Source: a bacterium (GTDB lineage: Bacteria; Cyanobacteriota; Vampirovibrionia; Gastranaerophilales; Gastranaerophilaceae). Taken from it: 58,024 nucleotides of DNA. The stretch is taken from NCBI GenBank assembly GCA_017626055.1, contig JAGAJM010000010.1, forward strand, positions 1-58,024. Direction: 5' to 3'. Every line of letters starts with the position of its first letter. Positions within the stretch are counted from its first letter, which is position 1. This document shows, one piece after another, positions 49,330 through 58,024 of this stretch. A model generated the notes under the pieces. The model ran no database searches and was not told where the DNA came from. It saw only the letters and a program-made list of their open reading frames with translations. The position numbers were made by a program, and so were the translations under genes.

Positions 49330-50694
49330 TTAGTATCTTTCTAAATATTTATCTAGTTCCCATTGCGAAACATATGTTCTAAAAGAATCCCATTCTTTTT
49401 TCTTAGATGTCATAAATTCTTTGAAAATATGTTCACCAAGTGCAGCTTGAGCTACTAAAGATTTGTCCATACATTCTAAAGCTTCTGATAAGCTACCAGG
49501 GAGAGCATCAATTCTTTGTTTTTTACGTTCTTTTGATGTTAGTTTGTAAATGTTACTTTCAACTGGGGCTGGTGGATCTATTTTATTTCTAATACCATCC
49601 AAGCAAGCTTCTAAAATAGCTGCAAAAGCTAAATATGGGTTACAAGCAGGATCTGGTGAACGTAATTCAACTCTTGTTGAAATTCCACGTTTTGCTGGAA
49701 CTCTTAATAAAGCACTTCTGTTAGCAAGTGACCAGGCTAAGTAAACTGGAGCTTCATAACCAGGTACCAAACGTTTGTAACTGTTTACTGTTGGGTTTGT
49801 TACCGCAGTAATGCTTCTAACGTGTTTTAGCATACCGCCAATAGCATATTTTGCTTCATCTGATAGCTCATATTCACCTTTTTTATCATAGAAAGCATTT
49901 TTGCCACCTTTAAATAGTGAAATGTTGCAGTGCATACCAGAACCTTGAATTCCATAAATAGGTTTTGGCATAAATGTTGCGTGTAAGTTGTGTTTTGCTG
50001 CAACTGCTTTAACTACAATTCTAAATGTTGCAACGTTGTCTGCGGCAGTTAAAATATCAGCATATCTGAAATCAATTTCGTGTTGCCCAACTGCACCTTC
50101 ATGGTGTGATGCTTCAATATCAAACCCCATTTCTTGTAGTGTTAAAACAATATCAGATCTGATATCTTCACCTAAGTCTTCAGGTCCAACATCATAATAA
50201 CCAGCATTATCTGAAGTTTTTGTTGTAACGTTTCCGTCTTTGTCTTTTGCAAATAGGAAAAATTCAGCTTCTGGTCCGATATTCATTGAAAATCCCATTT
50301 TTTCAGCAGCTTGCATTAAGCGTTTTAAGTTACATCTTGGGCAGCCTTCAAATGGAGTTCCGTCGGCGTTATAAATGTCACAAATTAATCTTGCTGAATT
50401 TACCCCATCTGTTTCTCTCCAAGGCAATATTTGGAAAGTGTTAATGTCTGGATGGAAGAACATATCTGAAGTTTCAATACTTCTGAAACCTTTAATAGAT
50501 GAACCATCAAGCATTATTTCGTTATTCAATGCCTTATCAATGTGCTCAGATGGAATTGTTAAATTCTTAACTTGACCATTGATGTCAACGAATTGCAATT
50601 TTATAAATTTAATGTTGTATTCTTTGATTAACTCTTTTACTTCTTCTCTAGTAAAGTTCTTGGCATCAAGCCTTGTGTATTTGAACTCAGTCAT
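49330..50694 (-). CDS. glnA: Glutamine synthetase type I (copy 2)
   Basis: 454 residues, full length, with the same motif series as copy 1 (LDGSSIKGFRSIETSDM, GPEAEFFLF, HHEGAVGQHEIDF, GSGMHCNISLF, VPGYEAPVYLAWS) and a GSI-alpha type NIYKLTSKER segment without the adenylylation site. In the motif around the ammonia/glutamate site copy 2 has HHEGAVGQHE, the common form, whereas copy 1 has HHEVARGQHE. GAGAGGT is the ribosome site; own promoter and terminator make it a single-gene unit. It may be the housekeeping enzyme, with copy 1 tied to glutamate synthase. Confidence 0.96.
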   Translation of the reverse strand: MTEFKYTRLDAKNFTREEVKELIKEYNIKFIKLQFVDINGQVKNLTIPSEHIDKALNNEIMLDGSSIKGFRSIETSDMFFHPDINTFQILPWRETDGVNSARLICDIYNADGTPFEGCPRCNLKRLMQAAEKMGFSMNIGPEAEFFLFAKDKDGNVTTKTSDNAGYYDVGPEDLGEDIRSDIVLTLQEMGFDIEASHHEGAVGQHEIDFRYADILTAADNVATFRIVVKAVAAKHNLHATFMPKPIYGIQGSGMHCNISLFKGGKNAFYDKKGEYELSDEAKYAIGGMLKHVRSITAVTNPTVNSYKRLVPGYEAPVYLAWSLANRSALLRVPAKRGISTRVELRSPDPACNPYLAFAAILEACLDGIRNKIDPPAPVESNIYKLTSKERKKQRIDALPGSLSEALECMDKSLVAQAALGEHIFKEFMTSKKKEWDSFRTYVSQWELDKYLERY

Positions 50695-50724
50695 ACAAAC
50701 CTCTCTTAATATATTTACTTCTCT

Positions 50725-50753
50725 AGTTTATAGATTTTTTCGCAAAACGTCAA
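50725..50753 (-). promoter_or_regulatory. Probable promoter of glnA copy 2
   Basis: On the minus strand TTGACG (50748-50753), 17-bp spacer, TAAACT (50725-50730). Confidence 0.55.
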
Positions 50754-50780
50754 GTGTTTTCTTTTAATTTTGCACAAAAA

Positions 50781-50805
50781 AAGACCCGACATTTTGTCGA
50801 GTCTT
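50781..50805 (-). terminator. Terminator after panD
   Basis: 11-bp stem with one mismatch (AAGACTCGACA / TGTCGGGTCTT on the minus strand), 3-base loop, followed by a T run. Confidence 0.8.
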
Positions 50806-50810
50806 TTGAG

Positions 50811-51167
50811 TTATCTTTGTTCAATGATTTTGTTATTATCATCAACTATGATTACTGTTGGTTTAAATCCCTCAAGTTCTTTTTCTTCAAATAGTCCATA
50901 AGTTACGATAATAACTTTATCACCTGGTTGAACTTTTCTTGCTGCTGCTCCATTTAAGCAGATTTTACCAGAGTTTGGTTCCCCTTTGATTACATAAGTT
51001 TGAAATCTTTCGCCATTATTTACATCTAGAATTTCAACTTTTTGCCATTCTCTGATATTTGCAGCTTTAAGTAAAGTTTCATCTATTGTAATTGAGCCAA
51101 CGTAGTTAAGGTTTGCATCAGTAACTGTTGCTCTATGTATTTTTGAATATAAAAATTCTAATTGCAT
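50811..51167 (-). CDS. panD: Aspartate 1-decarboxylase
   Basis: Forms beta-alanine for pantothenate/CoA synthesis. 118 residues. The self-cleavage site is Gly24-Ser25 in YVGSITID, where the pyruvoyl group forms; [12 protein letters not shown] and [19 protein letters not shown] are family motifs with Tyr58-type region [10 protein letters not shown]. It follows proS by 12 bases and is probably in its transcript; no other pantothenate gene is near. Confidence 0.96.
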   Translation of the reverse strand: MQLEFLYSKIHRATVTDANLNYVGSITIDETLLKAANIREWQKVEILDVNNGERFQTYVIKGEPNSGKICLNGAAARKVQPGDKVIIVTYGLFEEKELEGFKPTVIIVDDNNKIIEQR

Positions 51168-51179
51168 TGTCTTTCCTCT

Positions 51180-52940
51180 TTATTTAACGCTTTTTACAGC
51201 TTCAATAACATTTTTAACAGCTTCTTCTGGTTTTATAGCTTCTTTTTCACCTGTTTGGCGAGTTACAAATTCTACATTACCTTCAGAAATTGTTTTACCT
51301 ACTGTAATTCTATATGGGAAGCCGATTAAATCTGCGTCTTTGAATTTAACACCAGGTCTTTCATCTCTATCGTCGATTACTGCTTCAACACCATTAGCTA
51401 AAAGCTCTTCATACATTTTGTTAGCAACGCTCATTTGAAGTTCATCTTTAACGCTAACAGGAACGATTACAACATGATATGGAGCAATAGCTAAAGGCCA
51501 TTTAATACCCCATTCATCATGGTGTGCTTCAACTGCTGCAGCTGCAGTTCTTGTAACCCCAATGCCATAGCAACCCATAATGTATGGTTTTGTTTTTCCA
51601 TCTGAATCTAGGTAAACTGCGTTCATTGGTTGTGAATATTTTGTTCCTAATTGGAAAATGTTACCAACCTCAATACCTCTTGTTACTTTTAGAGGTTGAC
51701 CACATTGAGGGCAAAGCTCACCAGCTTCAACAAGTCTGATATCAGCTATAATTTCTGGTAAATCTAAGTCTGTTCCGAAATTAGCACCAACTCTGTGTGC
51801 ATCGTTTTTATTTACTCCAACAACAAAGTTTTTAAGATCTTTTACTGTTTCATCAGCAACAACTGTAACTTTGAATTCGCCATATTTTGCAATAGGTTTC
51901 TTGTTTTCATCAACAGGTCCAATAAAACCAGGGATAGCATTGAAACCATTTTCAGCCATCATTTCTTCAATTTCGCCAGATGTAGCGATTCTGATTTCGT
52001 TACCGCCTACTGCATTTAGCAATTTTGTTTCTTCAACCGCTTTGTCGCCTCTAATTAGCGCTAAGACAGGTTTTTTATCAACTATATAAACTAAAGTTTT
52101 TAGAATAACTGAAGCTGGTACATTTAGGAATGTGCATAATTCTTCAATTGAATGAGTTGCAGGAGTGTCAACAACTTTTGATTCAGCAAAACCTCCATCA
52201 ACCACTGCTTGAGGAAGTTTTGAAATTGCGTGGTTTGAGTTTGCAGCATAATCGCAACCATCACAATAGAATACGTCATTTTCGCCTGCATCAGTATCAG
52301 TAATTACCATAAATTCGTGAGAAACGCTTCCGCCAATTGCACCTGAATCAGATTGAACTGCTTTTGTATCAAGTCCGCAACGTTTGAAAATATTTGTATA
52401 TGCTTGCCACATATTTTGATATTCTTTTTCTAAGTCTTCTTGGCTTGTAGCAAATGAATAAGCATCTTTCATGATGAATTCACGACCTCTTAGTAAACCA
52501 AATCTAGGGCGTCTTTCATCTCTGAATTTAGATTGAATTTGGTACAAGTTTGTTGGTAATTGCTTGTAAGATTTTAAAACATCACGAGCGATTGCAGTAA
52601 TAATTTCTTCGTGAGTTGGTCCAAGACACATTTCTCTGCCATGGCGGTCTTTCAATCTCATCAATTCACCACCATAAGCACCCCATCTGCCAGATTCTTC
52701 CCAAAGTTCTTTTGGTTGAACAAATGGCATCAATAATTCCTGAGCGCCAGCTTTGTCCATTTCATCTCTGATAATATATTCAACTTTTTTTAATACTCTC
52801 CACATTAGAGGTAAAAAGTTATAAACCCCTGAAGTAAGTTTTCTGATGTAACCAGCTCTTGCTAGCATTTTGTGTGAAATAACTTCTGCATCAGAAGGGA
52901 ACTCTCTTAGGGTTTGTACAAATAACTTTGACATTTTCAT
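51180..52940 (-). CDS. proS: Prolyl-tRNA synthetase
   Basis: Class II synthetase of the bacterial type, 586 residues. Motif 1 region near LPLMWRVLKKVE, motif 2 FRDERRPRFGLLRGREFIMKD, the INS editing domain inserted at about 240-380 (LIRGDKAVEETKL, NAHRVG-like NDAHRVGANFGTDL), a small CPQCG knuckle, motif 3 GIGVTRTAAA and the C-terminal anticodon-binding domain (DDRDERPGVKFKDADLIGFP). GAGGA lies somewhat far (10 bases) from the first ATG; the second ATG (third codon) is an alternative. Confidence 0.97.
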   Translation of the reverse strand: MKMSKLFVQTLREFPSDAEVISHKMLARAGYIRKLTSGVYNFLPLMWRVLKKVEYIIRDEMDKAGAQELLMPFVQPKELWEESGRWGAYGGELMRLKDRHGREMCLGPTHEEIITAIARDVLKSYKQLPTNLYQIQSKFRDERRPRFGLLRGREFIMKDAYSFATSQEDLEKEYQNMWQAYTNIFKRCGLDTKAVQSDSGAIGGSVSHEFMVITDTDAGENDVFYCDGCDYAANSNHAISKLPQAVVDGGFAESKVVDTPATHSIEELCTFLNVPASVILKTLVYIVDKKPVLALIRGDKAVEETKLLNAVGGNEIRIATSGEIEEMMAENGFNAIPGFIGPVDENKKPIAKYGEFKVTVVADETVKDLKNFVVGVNKNDAHRVGANFGTDLDLPEIIADIRLVEAGELCPQCGQPLKVTRGIEVGNIFQLGTKYSQPMNAVYLDSDGKTKPYIMGCYGIGVTRTAAAAVEAHHDEWGIKWPLAIAPYHVVIVPVSVKDELQMSVANKMYEELLANGVEAVIDDRDERPGVKFKDADLIGFPYRITVGKTISEGNVEFVTRQTGEKEAIKPEEAVKNVIEAVKSVK

Positions 52941-52995
52941 AATTAAATATCCTCATCTATCCTTTTTTGATGATTATATTTTAACACAAACAAAA

Positions 52996-53919
52996 TTATT
53001 TAAGTTTACTTAATTCATTTTTTGCAGCTTGAACTGATAAAGATAGTGTTTGATAATTTCTTATTGCACGTTCTAAATATGAAATTCCTTTTTCCTTATT
53101 GCCAGCTCCTCTATAAGCTAAAGAAGCCAAATAGTCTAAATCCCCAGTTTCTTCACATTGAGATAGTGCGCTTTTAATAACTTCGACTGCAGCTTTGTAT
53201 CTGTTTTCTTTCATCAAAAGTTTTGTTAAGATTTTATATGCCTCAACATCTAGTGGGTTCATTTCAATAGTTTTATCTAAATTATCGATTGCTTTTGATG
53301 TATCACCTTCATCATTGTAAATCGCAGCAAGATTGAAATATGCCCAACTATAATTCGGAGAAATTTCAATAACTTTGTTAAATTTTTCTTTCGCTGAATC
53401 CTTATCTCCAAGAATTTTGAAGATGTTACCTAAATAAAAGTGGGCGTATAAATCCTCATCATTGAGATCGATTGTTCTTTGAAAATTTTCAATAGCTTGA
53501 ATGTAATCTTTTTGCTTAAAATACACCAATCCTAGATTGAAATAAGTGTTAGAATCTTCTGGGTCTTCTTCGATAATTTTTTTGAAACATTCAATAGCAT
53601 CGTTGTATTCTCTTAATTCTGTATGTACAAGTCCCATATTGTAAATTGCATCAGAATAATTTGGTTCGAGCTCGATTGCTTTTAGATAAGATTCTTTTGC
53701 CTTTTTAAAATTTTTCATTTTCTCATAAACTATGCCGAGGTTATAAAAAATACCTTCATCATAGCTGAAATTCCAAGATAAATAAGTCAAATGTTGCAGA
53801 GCTTCTTCGTTAAAACCACAATCCATAAGCAAGACAGCTAATTCGCGTCTTGCTTGGAAATTATTTGAATCTTTTTTTAATAGTCTTTGTAATTCTTCTA
53901 TTTTATCTAGCTTTGACAT
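52996..53919 (-). CDS. Tetratricopeptide repeat protein
   Basis: 307 residues composed of about seven TPR units of 34 residues from residue 40 on (for example FYNLGIVYEKMKNFKKAKES and AIYNMGLVHTELREYNDAIE), capped by divergent helical repeats at the C-terminus. No signal peptide, so a cytoplasmic scaffold. AAGAGA precedes the ATG. Lies 8 bases after the secreted-protein gene (53928-54599) and upstream of proS. Partners unknown. Confidence 0.9.
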   Translation of the reverse strand: MSKLDKIEELQRLLKKDSNNFQARRELAVLLMDCGFNEEALQHLTYLSWNFSYDEGIFYNLGIVYEKMKNFKKAKESYLKAIELEPNYSDAIYNMGLVHTELREYNDAIECFKKIIEEDPEDSNTYFNLGLVYFKQKDYIQAIENFQRTIDLNDEDLYAHFYLGNIFKILGDKDSAKEKFNKVIEISPNYSWAYFNLAAIYNDEGDTSKAIDNLDKTIEMNPLDVEAYKILTKLLMKENRYKAAVEVIKSALSQCEETGDLDYLASLAYRGAGNKEKGISYLERAIRNYQTLSLSVQAAKNELSKLK

Positions 53920-53927
53920 ATTTTCTC

Positions 53928-54599
53928 TTAAATTACAGGAACATCGATTGGGTCAACAAGGATAACGTGTAGAACTTCATCTTTGTTGATTTGTACGTGT
54001 TTGCCTTTTTTAATCATATCAGCAATAGAACCATACACAAAATAACCAGCAGTGCCAAAAGCCCCGCCAAAAGCGCTTACAGGAACTAAAACATATTTCC
54101 AACCAGAGTCAGTGACATCTTCAGCCCAAGAAATTGCATCTTTTGTAATTTGTCCAGATTTTGAACAAGTTTGTTTCCAAGCGTCAGCATAACCTTTTGT
54201 AGTTGTAATTCCGCCATCAAAAGTCATATCAGTTCTGCCAACAACATTTAGAGTTAATGGTAATTGTCTGCCGTTAGGAGTTACAACGTGGTCAAAATTC
54301 AAGTATAAAACTGCACCTTTTGAAAATCTTTTTGGTTCTAATACCCCTTGAATATCCCCCCTGATAATGGAGCCAGATGGAAGAATTACATCATCATCTG
54401 CGGTTTGGTCTGTCAGTAGAATTGCAGAAAAACCATTACCTTGTTTATTGATACCAGTATTTAAAGAGTTTAGCATTTTCAACTCAAGTTTTGTACCAGC
54501 TGGAATTCTTTTTGTTTTTGCTTTTGCGTTAAATGGGGCAGCAAATGATACTTGTGCCATTATAATAACTGCTAATATTGCTCCTAAGATTTTTTTCAT
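53928..54599 (-). CDS. Secreted protein with a beta-rich TrbI/VirB10-like segment
   Basis: 223 residues. Start placed at ATG 54599 because AGAGGG lies 9 bases before it and a signal peptide begins there (MKKILGAILAVIIMAQVSFA, cleavage after FAA); an upstream ATG would add 12 residues without a ribosome site. The mature part contains RIPAGTKLELKML, DDDVILPSGSIIRGDI and FDHVVTPNGRQLPL, a pattern reminiscent of the outer-membrane domain of VirB10/TrbI proteins, but no other secretion genes are near. A hydrophobic Gly/Ala stretch near 165-190 may touch the membrane. Function unknown. Confidence 0.75.
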   Translation of the reverse strand: MKKILGAILAVIIMAQVSFAAPFNAKAKTKRIPAGTKLELKMLNSLNTGINKQGNGFSAILLTDQTADDDVILPSGSIIRGDIQGVLEPKRFSKGAVLYLNFDHVVTPNGRQLPLTLNVVGRTDMTFDGGITTTKGYADAWKQTCSKSGQITKDAISWAEDVTDSGWKYVLVPVSAFGGAFGTAGYFVYGSIADMIKKGKHVQINKDEVLHVILVDPIDVPVI

Positions 54600-54679
54600 G
54601 ATTATATCCCTCTTTCTTTGGTTGTATATTATCATATTTTTTTGATTTTGTTAATAGCTTCATAATACAATTAAAACAC

Positions 54680-54708
54680 TTGAAATATTAATAAAACAAC
54701 GTTATAAT
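54680..54708 (+). promoter_or_regulatory. Sigma-70 promoter of the autotransporter
   Basis: TTGAAA (54680-54685), 17-bp spacer, consensus TATAAT (54703-54708). Transcription would start near 54715, giving a leader of about 145 bases. Confidence 0.8.
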
Positions 54709-54714
54709 ATTGTT

Positions 54715-54882
54715 ATAGGGATAACTAAATTATCCCCACCCTTGATGGGAGGGGATAAAGGGGCGGGTGTCAATCTTGCTCAAAAATGTATCAATTTGTA
54801 AAAAAGGAGTATAAAAATCTAAAGTTTCCCCAAGTGCTAGCCGTACACACAGATATAAATGTGTGTGTTTAAACATGAGGTG
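54715..54882 (+). promoter_or_regulatory. Structured leader of the autotransporter mRNA
   Basis: Two hairpins: a 12-bp stem with one mismatch, TTATCCCCACCC / GGGAGGGGATAA (54730-54758), and a 7-bp perfect stem ACACACA / TGTGTGT (54845-54867 region) that covers the ATG at 54859. AAAGGAG near 54810 has no start codon behind it. A regulatory role is plausible; no known riboswitch class is recognised. Confidence 0.45.
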
Positions 54883-57800
54883 TTGGATATAAAAAACGGT
54901 TTCAAGTTGAGAAATTTGTCTATTGCAGCTTTGGCTGGTTTAGCTTCGTTCGGAGCGGGCGTTAATTCCGCTCAAGCCGTAGAAACTCCTGTTGTACAAA
55001 CTCTAGGTGAAGCAAGTGCTTATACCTTAACTAAACTTGAAACAGAACCAAGTTCTATTACCTCAAATGTTATTACAAATTATGTTTATGATGAGGTTTC
55101 TGGAAGTTTAAATAAGGAATATTATAGATACGATTTAGCAAAAACTGAATATGGTTCAGGTGCTAATACAAGATATTACAAATGGGTTGATGGAGTTATG
55201 ACAAGGATTGAAACCGAGGCAAACGGAAATCCTTTAGAAACTCCTGAAATAACTGTGAAAAACCCAAACAGTGGTGCTTGTATGTGGCGTCCAAACAACC
55301 AAACTGTAAATGGTCATTGGTATGTTGATCAAAACGGTTCAACTCTTGATGGTTGGGGTTCAACTTCAAGTCCATTCAAAAGTAACGTTATAAATTCTTA
55401 CTTTATTGAAAGTTCTGCAACTGGTGTTAATGGTCAAACTAACCACGGTGGTGCGATAAGGGGTTTTAGTATGTCAGAATATACTGGTATATCAGGTACT
55501 TTTATCGGCAACCACGCAACAGCATCAGGTGGTGCAATTTATAACTATGCACAATACACATATAATCCGGAGGATGCCTATGCGATTATAGGGGATATAA
55601 ATGCGGATTTCATAGGTAACTATGTAAACGATACCACCGGAGATTTTATGGAACATGGTGGTGGCGGAGCTATTTTTAATAGTGGAATTGATAATACTGA
55701 TTTTAATGTTTCAATTGGAGATATCAATGGCAATTTTATAAGAAATTATACAACCTCATCCAAATTCAATCAATATGGTGGTGCTATTCAAAATATGTCA
55801 GCTGAAATTGGTAATATAACAGGTGACTTTGTTGAAAATTACAACTCTGTTTCTGCTTCAAATAAGAATGCAAAAGGTGGTGCTATCTATAATGGTGCGA
55901 TAAATGATAAAAAGGGTAGTACTATTGGAAACATTACAGGTGATTTTGTAGGTAACTATGCAAAATCAACAACAGGTAACGCTTATGGAGGCGCAATTTA
56001 CAACGCATATGAAAGTGGTTCAAGTGACAAAATTAAAATAAATTCTATTACAGGTAATTTTGTTGGTAACTATGCAATGTCTGAATCTGGATATGGATAT
56101 GGTGGAGCGATATACAATAATTCAATTATAGGTAACATCTCTGGTGATTTTATTGGTAATCACAGCTATACAACAATTTCTGGTGGAGCATATGGTGGCG
56201 CGATTTATAATGCTAGAGGTGCCGAAATAGGTGATATTACGGGGAACTTTATAGGAAACTATGCTCATGCGATTCATCAAACTGTTGGACTTTATGCTGA
56301 TGGTGGTGCTATTGATAATTATGGAAGTATTGGTAATATTACTGGTAACTTTATAAATAATGAGTCATCTTGGTTTGGTGGAGCAATTTATAACAATGAT
56401 GTTATCGGTAAACTTACTGGAGACTTTATCGGAAATAAATCAGGAGATTTTGGTGGTGCTATTTATAACTGGGGTACAATAGAAGAGATAAAAGGTAACT
56501 TTATCGAGAATTCTTTATATAGTCCAAAATGTGCATATGGTGGTGCTATTGCAAACGAAAATGAAATCGGTAATGTAACTGGAGATTTTATTGGAAACTC
56601 TGCTGTGTCAATTCTTGAAGATGTTACTTTAAAGAACGATGGTGGAGCCTATGGTGGTGCGATTTATAATTTCTGGATAATGGGAGATGTTACCAGTAAT
56701 TTTGTTGGTAACTATGCGAAATCAAATTCTGCGGTTTATGAGGTTTATGGTGGAGCAATCTACAATTATGATGAAGCCTTTCTTGGTTCAACAGATGAAG
56801 AAGGTAATCTAGTTGGTGGAATTATTAACTCAAGTTTTTATAATAATTATGCAGTGTCAACTAATAGTTTAGCTAAAGGTGGTGCGGTAATGTCTGAAGA
56901 TGACCTAAATATTATTGCAAAAGATGGCTATACTTCATTATTTAGCGGGAACTATGTTGAAGATATAAATGGTAAACGCCCAGAAGCAATCCATATGACG
57001 AATTATGTTTGGGATTCTTCTTTAGGTAGTAAAAAAATTAATGGTACAAATACAAAGGTTACTATTTACCAAAATAAAAAAACAGATCCTGTTATATTGA
57101 ATCTTATAACTAATACTAATGGTAAATTTATTTTTGATGACCAAATTGTTGGCGGTGCACTCGAATTTACTGATGGGATGTTTTATGAAAAAGATGGTGA
57201 GAAACAATATGTAGAATTAAACGAAGATGGAACTTACCACGATATTGAAACTCCTGAATCTATTTACTTTACTCAAAAACTAAACATCACAGGTGATGGA
57301 ACAGGTTTAGTTCAATTAAACAACGATGTAATTAATTTGGATATCACTCTAGATAGTTCAACATTGCATTTAGGAGCTAGAGATAACGTACTTGATAACA
57401 ATAATTTAACGTTAAATTCGGCTACATTATCAATGATTAACAATCAAGCAGGAGTGTCAGCTTTAAATAGTTTAACTGTGACAGGTGATACAAATGTATT
57501 GGTTGATGTAGATTTGAAAAATCAGACAATGGACAGGTTCACGGCATCAGAATACGGCAGTCATAGCGGTAATTTGAATGTTACTGGCATGAATTTGCTT
57601 TCTGATGCTGTGAACGATACAACAGAGATTTTATTCGCAGAACAAGGTTTAAAAGATAATGTAATAAATGGTATTACATCTCAATTACCAGATGACATAT
57701 ACCAAACAACATTGTTTACACCTATCTACAAATATGATGTAAGTTACGATAATCGTGAAGATGCTGGTTACTTTGTATTTGCTCGTAGTGGCGGTTCAAC

Positions 57801-58024
57801 AGGTGGAGCACCATCAGTTGATACATTTAACCCTGCAATTTTAGGTTCATCAACAAGTGCAACAGTTGGTGCAACTGCAACAATGAACCAAGCCTTTAAC
57901 TATGCATTCCAACATTCATCAGACTATATGCATATTCCATATCTAGAACGTGTATCAATGCGAGATAGAAACAAATACGCTCTATCTATCACAGGTGATG
58001 CAACATATATGGGAAGATTCTCAC
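54859..58024 (+). CDS. Pmp-like autotransporter adhesin (3' end outside window)
   Basis: Open to the window end (1055 codons seen). A signal peptide (FKLRNLSIAALAGLASFGAG, cleavage after SAQA) is followed by about 14 repeats with GGAIYN and FIGN/FVGN motifs (about residues 190-680), the GGA(I/L/V) plus FxxN pair that defines chlamydial polymorphic membrane proteins and forms a beta helix. Residues 700-950 are a repeat-poor passenger stem, and the last visible part (SSTSATVGATATMNQAFNYAF onward) looks like the beginning of the translocator region. Start is uncertain: ATG 54859 (no ribosome site), GTG 54880 or TTG 54883 (GAGG nearby). Surface adhesin or host-interaction role is inferred. Confidence 0.88.
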   Translation, partial: MCVFKHEVLDIKNGFKLRNLSIAALAGLASFGAGVNSAQAVETPVVQTLGEASAYTLTKLETEPSSITSNVITNYVYDEVSGSLNKEYYRYDLAKTEYGSGANTRYYKWVDGVMTRIETEANGNPLETPEITVKNPNSGACMWRPNNQTVNGHWYVDQNGSTLDGWGSTSSPFKSNVINSYFIESSATGVNGQTNHGGAIRGFSMSEYTGISGTFIGNHATASGGAIYNYAQYTYNPEDAYAIIGDINADFIGNYVNDTTGDFMEHGGGGAIFNSGIDNTDFNVSIGDINGNFIRNYTTSSKFNQYGGAIQNMSAEIGNITGDFVENYNSVSASNKNAKGGAIYNGAINDKKGSTIGNITGDFVGNYAKSTTGNAYGGAIYNAYESGSSDKIKINSITGNFVGNYAMSESGYGYGGAIYNNSIIGNISGDFIGNHSYTTISGGAYGGAIYNARGAEIGDITGNFIGNYAHAIHQTVGLYADGGAIDNYGSIGNITGNFINNESSWFGGAIYNNDVIGKLTGDFIGNKSGDFGGAIYNWGTIEEIKGNFIENSLYSPKCAYGGAIANENEIGNVTGDFIGNSAVSILEDVTLKNDGGAYGGAIYNFWIMGDVTSNFVGNYAKSNSAVYEVYGGAIYNYDEAFLGSTDEEGNLVGGIINSSFYNNYAVSTNSLAKGGAVMSEDDLNIIAKDGYTSLFSGNYVEDINGKRPEAIHMTNYVWDSSLGSKKINGTNTKVTIYQNKKTDPVILNLITNTNGKFIFDDQIVGGALEFTDGMFYEKDGEKQYVELNEDGTYHDIETPESIYFTQKLNITGDGTGLVQLNNDVINLDITLDSSTLHLGARDNVLDNNNLTLNSATLSMINNQAGVSALNSLTVTGDTNVLVDVDLKNQTMDRFTASEYGSHSGNLNVTGMNLLSDAVNDTTEILFAEQGLKDNVINGITSQLPDDIYQTTLFTPIYKYDVSYDNREDAGYFVFARSGGSTGGAPSVDTFNPAILGSSTSATVGATATMNQAFNYAFQHSSDYMHIPYLERVSMRDRNKYALSITGDATYMGRFS
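55440..56890 (+). repeat. Pmp-type GGAI / FxxN protein repeats
   Basis: Degenerate coding repeats of roughly 30-40 codons, each with an I(G)NITGDFIGNY-like strand pair and a YGGAIYN turn. They are conserved at protein rather than DNA level. Confidence 0.85.

Noticed and set aside
57022..57207. Minus-strand ORF of 61 codons in the autotransporter
   Set aside because: Shadow of the intact plus-strand reading frame.

Overview
The window looks like chromosome of a low-GC, host-associated member of the non-photosynthetic cyanobacterial sister lineage (Melainabacteria/Vampirovibrionia, most like gut Gastranaerophilales). The main evidence is the F-type ATP synthase operon, whose order a, c, b', b, delta, alpha, gamma without beta/epsilon is the cyanobacterial arrangement. 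An LL-diaminopimelate aminotransferase, a Na+-pumping oxaloacetate decarboxylase and a large Pmp-like autotransporter fit the same picture. The placement is inferred from gene content; no phylogeny was run.

Layout. 1-3.8 kb: the 3' part of an unknown acidic protein, convergent with pnp. 3.9-8.1 kb: an accessory strip with tRNA-Arg(CCT), a GC-rich island bounded by a copy of the tRNA 3' end, a DUF3137-like membrane protein, two related CHAP amidases, and four small unknown genes. 8.2-20.7 kb: a nitrogen/amino-acid block with dapL, dapF, glutamine-dependent nadE, a three-piece glutamate synthase with GltD fused to its last piece, a pyruvate/indolepyruvate decarboxylase-type enzyme and glutamine synthetase 1. 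20.9-24.5 kb: a Mu-like transposition module (MuA-type DDE transposase, MuB-type ATPase, a SAM-like DNA-binding protein without a recombinase domain, a small HTH protein) with a phased array of short sites upstream. 24.6-29.6 kb: tRNA-Arg(CCG), lemA, two tandemly duplicated DUF3137 genes, a nitroreductase and an LCP ligase. 30.0-33.5 kb: two paralogous membrane proteins of unknown family with an N-terminal FTG motif. 33.5-38.5 kb: the atp operon. 38.6-42.6 kb: birA-oadG-oadA-oadB. 42.7-47.9 kb: a degenerate formyltransferase-fold protein, acetolactate synthase, two exported charged helical proteins, rph, a zinc ribbon and a membrane protein. 48-54.6 kb: PHP phosphoesterase, DedA, glutamine synthetase 2, panD, proS, a TPR protein and a secreted protein. 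54.7-58.0 kb: the start of a large autotransporter that runs off the window.

Functional links. Glutamine synthetase 1, glutamate synthase and NadE form an ammonia/glutamine-handling neighbourhood beside lysine/peptidoglycan precursor genes. BirA can biotinylate OadA encoded two genes downstream, giving a self-contained Na+ pump. LemA and DUF3137 proteins are neighbours, as in other bacteria.

The least explained items are the tRNA-bounded island, the Mu-like module with its integrase-derived adaptor, the FTG paralogue pair, the formyltransferase-fold protein with a cysteine tail, and several promoters whose -10 box lies only 6-7 bases from a start codon lacking a Shine-Dalgarno sequence (predicted leaderless mRNAs).
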